This document shows, piece by piece, positions 10,431 to 19,711 of a stretch of DNA of 27,798 nucleotides. Under the pieces are notes generated by a model. That model searched no databases and was not told the origin of the DNA. It saw nothing but the letters and a program-made list of their open reading frames with translations. This stretch comes from Amoebophrya sp. AT5.2 (lineage: Eukaryota > Sar > Dinophyceae > Syndiniales > Amoebophryaceae): NCBI GenBank assembly GCA_005223375.1, contig RXOD01004141.1, positions 1 to 27,798 on the forward strand. The letters are read 5' to 3'. How positions within the stretch are numbered: the first letter of the stretch is position 1; each line of letters opens with the position of its first letter. The position numbers and the translations under genes are program-made.

Positions 10431-12511
10431 CTATTTCTGCCCCATTGACGCTCCAGCGCGGTTGCTATCAAGCCGCTCCTCCTGGTCCGGCGTTACACCG
10501 ATGATTTTCGCGCCCTCGCGATTCACTGCCTGTCGAGTGAAACAATAACAAGTAAAACTGGAAGAAAGTGCAACTGCAAGTATACAAGAATGAATAAGAC
10601 CACTTGCTTGTGCTTCTCAAGGGGCGCGACTGTTGACGCGGCTTCAATCATGAAATAAACAAGAACGTGCTTAGCACCTTTTCCGTATCTGTGAGTATCT
10701 TTGGGCTCGGTTCTTCGGCAATTGCGTTCAGCTTTCTTCCTCCGGTGGAGGTCGATGTCGAACTCGACGCGGACGCGCCGGGAGGTACTAGTGATGGCGG
10801 CATCGTGCCGCCCATCGTCCCCACTCTTCCCTCTGCTGGCCCTCCACCCGAAGTTGATGTAGAGGTTGACACTGCGGTTGCTACTCCCCCACCAGGGTAC
10901 CGCACCACCGTTCCCGGTGACCCGGGCTTCGACGAGCTCCCAGACAGGAGCGCGGGATCGTCTGGGTTTGGTGGCGTTGTGCTCGCTGACGTGTCCTCGA
11001 TAAAGGCGATACGGGCACTCTGAGCCTCCGCCTGTGAATACACCACGGTCTCCACAACAGGTGCAACCTCGTCCATAAACCGGGTCTTCTTATTGCTTGG
11101 CTGGTGCTCGTGCTGCGTAGACGTTACAGCTCGAGTAGCTCCAGGCTGCGCGGTTGCCGCTGGAGGGCTCGTTGAGCCTGTTCCGCTGCCCGGCCCGATA
11201 CTACTCGGCGAGCCTGGTGCTCCGGCTAGCATATTTTTCGGCGACGAGGATGATCCCGTTGCGGCGCTGGTGCCGACCCGCACCTGCTGTATTGGCGGGT
11301 AGTCAGCGGACGTTGCCTCCCGTGGAACCGGCGGCTGCAGCTCCTGCGGAGGTGGGCTCGCTCCGGTCGGTACTAACCCGCCCAGCGACGATGTGAAGAT
11401 TGCGCTGCCTTTATTGTCCACCGCGGACGTCGGACCTTCGGACAGCAGGAATCCATCCTCGTCGGTTGTCTCGCCGCCGAGCGGGGGCGCCGGGACCGCG
11501 GTGGATGCTGTGGTCTCTGAGGACACAACTGCGCCCCCCGTCTGCGATTGGTTCGCGCCTGCATGATCATTCTTATTCTTTAGCTTCACTCCAACGCCCG
11601 TCCCCATGATCCCGGTCGTCGAAGCTATTATCGACCCGCTGCTTCTTCTGCGCACCACCGGGCCGCCGTCTGGGCCCCCCGCTCGCTCCAGCGCTGCGGC
11701 TTCGTTTGCGAAGTCCTCCGGATAGTACGCGTCGAGGTTGGGGAAGTACTGGAAGAGAAAGTTGAAGCTGCTATTGCGGGTGTACTCCTTACCCCAAACC
11801 AACCCGGAGCTGTAGGTTCGTAGCAGACGGTCCCCCGCGGGGTTGTCCTTGACCACCGGAATGATTTTGTCCAGGATTTTCTGCCCGAGCTTGGCGACGA
11901 GGCGAAAGGGAAGGGACTGCGCGCCCTGCTGCTCGTCAGAAGGCTCGGCTTCCGAGCCCTCAACGAGGGAACTGTCGGCAGACAGAGAACGCGCGAACGG
12001 CTGGTGCTCGGTCTCCTTCGTCTGTGGTAGTCAAGTCAGTGAAGATCGAGCACGTTTTATTCTCATGTTAGTTGCGACGGACGACTAGATCTACGACCCT
12101 TGAGCATGCAGCTGTACCAACAGGCGATTTTTTAGGATTAGCTTTAGCAGTGCGATTACATGTACTTACCTGCATCAGCTTGAGCTGGTGCCCCACCAGA
12201 TTGGTGTAGTCTGGGGAGATGCCGTTTTTGCGGCAGACAGTGGAGCAGTACGACGAGTCGTTTCGCATGTAGATTGGCGCGGCTTCGGGTATCAGCTTGA
12301 CGCAATGGTTGCACCGAAACAGGAAGTCGACGGTCTCGCTCGTCTGGCCCTGCTGCGTACCACCATCCATCTCTTCCGTGTAGGCCGACGAGGTCTGCCG
12401 TGCTATTTCTGCAGCCGGTGTTGGCGCACCTCCGGATCCACCGCTCGGCAAGGGCGAGCTCGACGACGACGCTGGGGCGGCCGCAGTAATAGAAGACGTA
12501 GCGGTAGTCAT
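10431..12511 (-). CDS. FCS-like (FLZ-type) zinc finger protein
   Basis: Three exons: 12511-12170, 12021-10678 and 10529-10431, about 594 residues, all junctions phase 0 with GT-AG ends. The start is ATG 12509-12511; an upstream TTG in the same frame is not used. Residues 63-98 carry FLFRCNHC ... IYMRNDSSYCSTVCRKNGI, i.e. Cys67-x2-Cys70-x18-Cys89-x3-Cys93. This matches the FLZ/DUF581 pattern with its FL lead, IYM and (F/Y)CSxxCR. In plants FLZ proteins are adaptors that bind SnRK1 kinase; that role here is not shown. A hydrophobic segment (SLPFRLVAKLGQKILDKIIPVV) and an aromatic segment around FNFLFQYFPNLDAYYPEDF follow the finger. The rest is Ser/Gly/Pro/Thr-rich. The last exon encodes 32 residues (AVNREGAKIIG...) with strongly coding-like codons. 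Without it the frame would end nine codons into the intron at 10648. Confidence 0.68.
10530..10677 (-). other. Intron 2 of the zinc finger gene
   Basis: Donor GAAAAG|GTGCTAAG and acceptor TTTCACTCGACAG|GCAGTG, phase 0, also 148 bp. The acceptor has a T/C-rich approach. It opens a 33-codon exon (including stop) with strong purine-first codon bias. Confidence 0.6.
12022..12169 (-). other. Intron 1 of the zinc finger gene
   Basis: Donor ATGCAG|GTAAGTAC and acceptor CTACCACAG|ACGAAG join phase-0 exons, 148 bp. The exonic frames on both sides are open and consistent. No inverted ends are seen. Confidence 0.75.
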
Positions 12512-14335
12512 CACCGCAAACAAGAGAGGGAGTTCGCAGTTGTTGGCCTTTGGTCTTATGGTTACTATGCTCTGACGTTTATGTCTCGTTCCTTACAAAT
12601 AAATTTACTTATCAGTTTCAGTGATGGTGATGCTGGAAGAACTTTCTTATCGGTATGGCAGCTGCCGCATCCTTATACTACAACATCACTGCAATCGCAT
12701 ACTAGTTGATGAAAATCTTCTTCTTCACCACGTTTCCGATACGTTGACCCCCGCCACTGTAGTAGGAAAATACAACAAACAGAAACATCATGAATAGTTC
12801 TTTGTCGCACAGCGACAGGCAGGAGCGCAGGAACGAAAAGGAAAACCACGGTGAAAGTCAAAGTATGTAGAACTAAAGCACTCCTACAACCCGTCTTTGG
12901 TGTCACAGCTGGTGATACGACTGCGAAAGCCAAATAAGCGAAAGCGACTACTCAGTTGATTATGACACGCATTCTATGTTGCTGTTGGTAATGGTGGAAA
13001 ACAGAAAAAGTGAAGCCGCTCCTGCGTAGCTGCAGCCAAAGGTAATTTTCATACACGAGGCGGGACGGTGCAACTGGTGTTCAGCGCAGGCGCATTTTTG
13101 GTAGGTAATCTGTGTTCCTAGAAGCACGTCGTTTTCGCGAATGCGAAGTGCCCCGGGCCCCTTCGTCGAAAAAACAAAAACAATCTATTCAAGTAGCCAA
13201 AGCCGCTCCCGTAGTGGTTTAGGTTTTGGTTTAATTGGTGCCTAACTAAGATTGGTCGTCGAGCGGCGTCAGTTCATCACGACATTTCATTCTTCGCGGA
13301 TTTTTCAAGACGCGCTCAGGGGCGTGTTCTTCAGTACAGGCATACTTTTATCTACTTGTTCCTGCGATGTGAAAATATACAACTCATCTGCATGTCCCTC
13401 TTCACCTGCTGCGACGCCAACGCTCGCACGAAGCGATACAACTCTCGCATGTGTGTCTAACATCATCGATCAACACTTTTGCTTTCATGTCCACCAACTA
13501 CGTGGTGGCATTAATCGCAAAATTTCACTTCATCATCAAAGTGGATTCAAAATCCTCTACGCACACGTTGTACAAAGTAATGTTCTGGCCAGCAGGAGTG
13601 GTGGGTGAATTGCGATAGAAGTACCAGTACGTGGCTGGGACCACGACCTGCTTCTGCTACGTCAAGGTCTATGAAGACGTGTACAAGTTCTTTTCAATGT
13701 AGTTACAATTTGATTGCCGGGCGAACAAAATGATACAGTTGTGGATGCGATGTGCATGTCTTGGGCGTGCTGGTCATTTTCCAAAGAAATTCACAAAGAA
13801 ACGCAGAGTCATGGATACTCACAAGATACATATCGGTGGAGTAAATGTAAATTTTTGAACAAGCTGCTGAACTAATACTTTGGTGTTGAATTAGATAAAT
13901 ATTGTACCGATTCACGATAAGTCTGTGCTACAGCAGCGGTCCCGCACCCGCGAGCCTGCGTTGACGTTGTTCGCACGCAGTATCATGATAATCAATCAGA
14001 ATCAAGGTAATTAATATGGGCATTTATGATAACGTCAACAGGGACAAGGTCTTCCTACATGTTCGACATGATCACCTTCACCTTCAGCTTTAATCCATTT
14101 TTATCTGTCGATCTCCTCACGTGCTCGTAGGCCTAGGCGTCGTACGTAGGTAGAGATACAGGTCGAGTACGCATCGTCAGTCATTCCTCCTCGTGTACAC
14201 CACCAGTTACAAGTCCTAAGTACTTGCTTTATCCCACTCACAGCATCAACAACATCCAATAATTCACGTTTCATACGATATACCCTTGTTTGAGTTGTGA
14301 TTTCGTCGGCCCCCACCATCGGACGACCATCGGTC
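12512..14335. other. Intergenic spacer
   Basis: About 1.8 kb, visibly AT-richer than the genes. I see no supported gene, RNA or element. A short plus-strand stretch at 13623-13700 translates without stops and has C-ending codons, but it lacks a start and neighbours. A TTTAGG-like word near 13218 is too short to be telomeric. Confidence 0.5.
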
Positions 14336-16151
14336 CTACGGGTCTATGGCAAACCCCCCTTCTTGGTTTTCGTCGCTCCCGCTCCCGCTGGCGCTGCTCC
14401 CTGCTGGTGGGGTGGTGGTACCTCCCTGCTCCGGGGCGGCGCTTTCGCTTTGGCGTTGGAACGGAGGTGCGGCGGCGGACGTACTGGGTCGCGGCGGACT
14501 GTACAGCGTGGCGGGCGAAGCCACCGGCGGGGCGGGTCGCTGATTCATCGACACAACCAGCAAGATGAGCACCACTATGATGCAGACGCCGATTCCCGCG
14601 GCCGCCAGCTGCCAGGGCTCCATCTCGCCCTCCTCTCCGTTTTCCGCTTCGTCATCTTCCTTCTTGTCCTTGTCCTTGTCTTTGTCGTCCTTCGGATTTT
14701 GTTTTTCGTCGTTCTTTCCGCCCGCGCCCCCCGCCGCTCCAGCTTTGGCTTCCGCCTCGACCACTTCCTTCGCTTCCTTCAGTTGCGCATCGCTGCATTT
14801 GTGCTGCTGCCAGTTCTGCTCCTGCTCCGAAGTCAGGGTCAATTTGCCGTCGGCAAAATTGGTCTTTTTCTGCTTGTCGTCCTCGGTGGAGAGGAGGCTG
14901 AGAGAGTACTTAAATATTATAAAATGCGTGTAGTATGACAGTATCATCGATCTATCATGCGATTTCGATTTGTTGGATTTCGTCGTGCGCGGAAGTTCCA
15001 TCCTTCTTAGCGTCGAGCGGGATCATGTAGCCGTCATCGATTCCAAAAGTCGTGGTGAGCGTGAGCAAGAACAAAGAAACAGAAAGATGTTGTTCTTGGA
15101 AGGGACGAAAAGAGCAAGCAACAAGAACAACCAATAAATGAATGCGAGTATTAAGCTACATGTTCAGTTTTGCCGGGTCCCAATCCCCCTGGGTCTCGCA
15201 GATGCTTCCGTCCTTCAGCTTTGCCCAGCCGACGCCGTCCTTGAATTTCGCGTTATCCGTGTTCACCGTGATGGCATTTGCTCCTGCAGGTGGTGTACCG
15301 CCTGGTGCAGCTGCTGCTGTGCCGCCTGGTGCTGGTGCAGCCTGTGCACCGGCTGGTGAAGGTTGTGCGGCCGCCGCCGGCGCAGGAGCAGCTGAAGGAA
15401 CAGGACTGCTCTTGCTACCTTTTTGGTCTTGCTCTTGTTGCTTTTGCTGCGACTGCGTGCTCTCGCTCTCGCCCAGTTGGACGAAAGACGCTCCGCCCGT
15501 CGCGTCGAAGGGGCCGATTGGGTCCTCGAGCTCGTCGTACGTGGTCACGGTGTCCTCTGCCGGGTTCGTTTTTCCACCTGTTTGGCCGCCGCTCGCGGAA
15601 CTATCCCTATCGCTATCCTCGTCTCCCACTCCCCGCTGGAGGTCGCGGTCGAGCTTCTCCATGCGCCTGCGGTGCGTGCTCCGGAAGGAGGAGCCGGTAG
15701 AGGTGGACCTCGACAATGGGCGGCTCCGCGACGTCGAGCCAACAGCAGGAGCGGACCCACTCAGCTGCAGCCACGCGTTGTCATGTGCAGTCATCTGCGG
15801 TTGATCCGCGCCGTAGCTGCGGTCGTGCTGGCGGTGGTGCGCGTGAGCGTGAGCGTGAGCGTGAGCGTGAGCGTGGCCCTGGCTTCGCCCCGAAGTGCTA
15901 GAGCCTGAGGCGGTCGCAGTCGCGGTGCTGCGCAGCTCCTCCGACGTCACATCATCAAAGTTGTGGCCGTTGTTCCCGTGCTGCGATTCCTCGTCCGCAG
16001 CACTGCTGGTGCGATCCCCTCCGAACCTGCGTGGTATATTTTGATGATCCCCAGATTGTGTTTCTCTTTGTATTCTTTTGTTGGTGCGTTCATGCTGAAT
16101 TATATGCAGCTGGTGAGTCGTGTCTTCTTTCATCTGAAAAAAGTAGTTCAT
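14336..16151 (-). CDS. Putative single-pass membrane protein with His-Ala repeat, structure uncertain
   Basis: I do not recognise the family. The model is exon A 16151-15160 and exon B 14897-14336, about 517 residues. They are joined by AT|GTAGCT and CTCTCTCAG|CC, which agree in phase, but the donor is weak. Exon A contains a His-Ala repeat, Ser/Arg-rich and Pro/Ala-rich tracts and ends near KDGSICETQGDWDPAKL. Exon B has NFADGKLTLTSEQEQNWQQH, a Lys/Asp/Glu run, then a membrane segment around residues 427-448 (GIGVCIIVVLILLVV) and a Pro/Ser-rich tail of about 70 residues. The first ~40 codons are AT-rich and look intronic. CGCAG|GTTCGG near 16029 is a plausible acceptor, so the true N-terminus may lie further upstream, perhaps with a signal peptide. 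Without the splice, exon A would stop at TAG 15156. A coding-like stretch at about 14955-15061 lies inside the proposed intron. Confidence 0.42.
15841..15875 (-). repeat. GCGTGA hexamer repeat coding for His-Ala
   Basis: On the plus strand GCGTGA is repeated five times perfectly from 15841, followed by one imperfect unit. It is read on the minus strand as alternating His and Ala (HAHAHAHAHAHAHH). Hexamer units keep the frame when copy number changes. The His-rich tract could bind metal, which is inference. Confidence 0.8.
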
Positions 16152-17787
16152 ATTCTTTTTCTTTGTTTCATTTTACCAGCCCCGGCTCTGGTGTGGGTGT
16201 CCTCCCCCTGCTCTGTTCTTCCTGCGGAAGCCGTGACTGTACGACTCAACACCCACGGGTGTCGTGAGAAGCAGCAGTTGCGCGATTCCAAACCGCTCCG
16301 CTACGTGGAGCACAACCATTTTCGTTCGACAAACACGAGGATGGACGAGGAGGATCCTGACTGTTGAACAAAGACGTCGCTTGTCTAAGTAGATTGATTG
16401 GTGGATCTACGTCGTATCTATGTTTTTTTTTTGTCTTCGTCGGAATTCCTTGGACATGTAACAATCGCGAACCAACTACAGTAAATCGACTTCGACTTCG
16501 ATGTCCAAGATCAAAGACAAAGAGTACGCGAAACTACTACCACACGGACGCCGGTCTTCGGTCGATCTCGACTTTCATCCAATCTTTGTGAACGTAAATG
16601 ATGGACCACGCGGACGACGATCGACATCGAGATCGAGTTCCAAATCGATAGAGTCGAGACATGATCACTGACGGGCACACGGTCTCGAAAAACTAGGCGA
16701 AGCACGTGCACGTACTGTTCCGACTAGAGATCTTCCCTCAAGATTCGCTCGGCCCTCTTTTCGGGGAAGGATGTCGACGGAGCGTCACGATCATGACGAA
16801 GATCAGCATGATCGACGCCAAAATTAACTGCGACTGCGACAACAGTAACGGTAACCGGGAACCGAGGATAAGTCCGCGCTCCCATGAGTCCACCTCCAGC
16901 TCCACGATCCTCGCTGTCGCAACAAAAACGCTGCGAGGGCGAGGATGTTGGTAATGTTCTTTTTTGATGTCGTCAATCACCTTCGTCCTCCCAGACAGGA
17001 AGATGATTTTCGAAAAGATTGATAAAGCGCGGTTTGTGTTGCAAGCAAGGGAAACAAGGCTATGTTCGTAGTTGTGACAAAATTCAACAATTCGACAGAC
17101 TAGGATTTCAGCGTAGGGTCTTTTCTACTCTAAGCACTCACTTATATACGAAATCAATGATGTGATATGTCCTCGCCATCACGAGTTACGTGGTGGGCTG
17201 CGATCCTCCTCGTCTCCAGCACTGTAACCCGATACGTGATCACTTTGGATCACTTGTCATCGGAGTCGGTGTAGTAGTGCCAGGGATTGATTCTGTACGT
17301 AGCTTGGCCTGTTTTTGTGTGGTCTACTCGAGTTGTAGAATTCTGCACCAATACGTCAAATGAGGTGCCCTTCCGGGTCTTCATGTTGATGCCATGTGTT
17401 TCTCGTACTTCGCCAATTTTTTTTTTTTTTGTGATGGCAAAATCCAAGAAAATGATCTAAAAGCGCTGCGACACATCAAGTTCGCGATGGTTTATGAAGA
17501 TCGGATCATAGTCATACAGGAATTTGTTCATCTACCACTAAATCGATCGAACCACCAGGAGATCAAAGGATCCAGGGCGAGGTGGTTCTTCTCTAAAAGA
17601 AGACGCTAGTCTAAGTCAATCTGATGCCAAATGCTCATACTGCTCCTTTACGAAAAACAAGATGAAAAAGAAATCAAGTCCCCTCCCGTGCTGGAGGGAT
17701 TGATGCTGATGATTCGCCAAACAAGGTAAAAATGGTTTGCATGTTGCAGAGAGAAACGTCGGAAAGTTTTTTCCGAGGATTTCTCGC
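16152..17787. other. Intergenic spacer
   Basis: About 1.6 kb with no convincing gene. It holds T-runs at 16423-16432 (10 T) and 17417-17430 (14 T) and an inverted repeat GTGATC/GATCAC near 17236-17253. A minus-strand open frame at about 17120-16738 (some 128 codons, no usable ATG near its start) ends with a hydrophobic stretch. Upstream exons of the membrane protein gene may be hidden here; a 45-base segment just above 16190 between an acceptor-like and a donor-like site is one candidate. Confidence 0.45.
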
Positions 17788-18789
17788 TTACAGGTCCGCG
17801 TCCGCGGGGGCTGCCGACCCCTCCTCGACGGAAGTGGCTTCGGCGGCCTCCTCCGCAGCAGCTGCACCGGTGCTTTCCGCCGCCACCACCTCGTCCTCAG
17901 AGGCCGCCGCCTTCACCTCCTCCACCTCGGCTGCTCCCTCGACTTCCTCGTCGTTCGCGCCCGCTTCGTCCTCGTCCATCGCTGCTGCGTCCGCATCCGA
18001 CAGTTCCGTGGTCGGGTCCAGGTCTAGCAGCTCCTCGCCCTCGCCCATCCCCAGGCCTTCTCCGTCTCCCTGCAACTGGGCCATCATGTCGGCGGGGAAC
18101 ACCTCCTGGAAGATCTCCGTGAGCACATCCGGGGGCATCTGGCCCAGCACCTGGTCCAGCTTCTCCTCGGCACCCTCCACCTGCTCGCCAGAAAGCAGTT
18201 TCTTCAGCAGCTCCTTCACTTCCGCGATCTCTTCGGCGGACGGCGCTGGGCGATCGGCGGCACCAGCAGAGCTGTCACCCTCCGCCTCCAGGTCGAGAGC
18301 GTCGAGCTCGGCAACCTCGGCGTCCTGCTCGTCTACTTTCTTTTCCTCCGGCGCGGCGTCGGAAGCATCGGTGGCATCAGCGGGGCTCGGGGCAGGAGTG
18401 GCAGTGGTGGTAGTAGTCTCAGTAGACTCGTCGGAAGCAGCTGCCTCCCCCTCAGTCGCGGACACAGTCTCCTTGGTCACCTCAGCAACAGCCTCCTTCA
18501 GCTCCGGGGCAAGGTCGATGTCTGATCATGTCCGTTGTCGGAAAAAATGATGGTGAAATAAATGCCCAAGGTACTGGTACTATGTATTGGACCAGGAACG
18601 GTTTACCAAAGTGGAAGCCAATTGCAATTCATTTTTTCTATGCATACTTTACTAGTGGTCTCATCTGGTATTCGTATCTATTACTATTACTATGTTTATA
18701 CCGACCGCGGCGGGAATACTTTCGTCAGCAGTGACGGCAACCGTTGCGAAGGCGGCAACGCCAATAGCGAACTTGGAAAACGCGACCAT
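17788..18789 (-). CDS. Small secreted, highly acidic protein
   Basis: Two exons, 18789-18702 and 18521-17788, joined in phase 1 by G|GTATAA and GATCAG|AC, give 273 residues. The N-terminus MVAFSKFAIGVAAFATVAVTA followed by DES is a clear signal peptide, with cleavage expected near residue 21. The mature protein is rich in Glu, Ala, Asp and Thr and has almost no basic clusters. The only stretch likely to fold is about residues 125-185, EEIAEVKELLKKLLSG ... LDQVLGQMPPDVLTEIFQEVF, with amphipathic helix character. I do not recognise a family; an acidic secreted or lumenal (possibly calcium-binding) protein is a guess. The second exon alone is open from a GTG, but it lacks the export signal. The ATG sits in a CACAAAATGG context. 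The stop codon overlaps GTAAGC, so a further 3' exon cannot be excluded. Confidence 0.66.
18522..18701 (-). other. Intron of the secreted acidic protein gene
   Basis: A 180-bp AT-rich phase-1 intron, GTCG|GTATAA to GATCAG|ACATCG. It falls eight codons after the predicted signal peptide cleavage site, separating the export signal from the mature protein. Confidence 0.65.
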
Positions 18790-19711
18790 TTTGTGTTTGG
18801 GTTTTGCTTGTTGCTGTGGCTTGCTTCTTGTTGATGCGCAAAAGAGACGCAGTAGGATGATTTTGGCTGCTAGAATAAGCTGAAGCTGGTTATTGAGCTA
18901 TTCCGCGGAAATAGACTAGGTTCGGGTTCCTGCTGAAAGCCGATGGATTGGAGGACGTAGTCGAAGCTAGTTTTAAATGTGGTTGAATGTTGTTGATGTT
19001 GTCGTCAGCGGTTTTATTGGATCAGTCTTGAGTGGTCGCTATCGCGAGTAAGTTGGTTGTGTGATCGGTTAAGGGGTTTCGCTTGAAGATTTTGAAAATT
19101 CTGCGAGCGATTTGGGGTGGATGAAAGAAGGAGCGATTACAGGGCCGTTTATCAATATTTTTCGAAAATTTACCAACTTCGCCTTGTTGTAGTTCCTCTT
19201 CCACGCCGCATCCGTGCTAGTTTCTACTTCGTGTTAGTCATAGGGATCTAGCGCGACGTCCGAAACATCTATAAATATAGATCGGGAGACCGATTTCTCG
19301 TGGCGGCAACAGGGGCACGAAGATGGATCACAATACTCGCTTAGTAACCTCAGAGGACCGAGCATGAGTGACACAGCAGGGGCAGGAAGACAACAGATCC
19401 AGATCGATGTTCATTCTAAGTAATGACGGTGTGAATCGACCAACCTCCGACGGTCTTCAAAATGATCGTTCACCTATTCTTTCAGTTTCACGACATTGGG
19501 TCATAGTACTGCTGCGAGTCCGAGACCGACGGCCTTTGTGTTCCGTCAAGTTGCCTTTTTGAATGAACCACCCAACAGAACACCAGGCCTTGTTCTTGAT
19601 TCGTATATTAGTAACCAGATCGTCCAGCGCTGTGGCTGTTGTTTGAAACTAAGTAAAAAATGTTCTTTGGGCGCGATTTTGATTTTGTGTTGTTTTGCAT
19701 TTTACTTTTCC
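18790..19711. other. Intergenic spacer
   Basis: About 0.9 kb between the AT-hook gene stop and the secreted protein gene start. It contains the near-palindrome CTATAAATATAG near 19269. No gene or RNA is recognised. Confidence 0.5.

Noticed and set aside
13212..13232. TTTAGG-like words suggesting telomeric repeat
   Set aside because: Only one to two degenerate units; no array.
14297..14938. 213-codon plus-strand ORF with hydrophobic runs
   Set aside because: It is the mirror of the Lys/Glu/Asp-rich minus-strand exon: complementing such codons gives Leu/Phe/Val runs that mimic membrane segments.
16738..16980. Minus-strand ORF ending in a hydrophobic stretch
   Set aside because: No ATG near its start, no supporting splice partner and an AT-rich setting; it could be chance.
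17732..18550. 272-codon plus-strand Ser/Ala-rich ORF
   Set aside because: Antisense to the acidic secreted protein, whose signal peptide and consistent splice junction support the minus strand.
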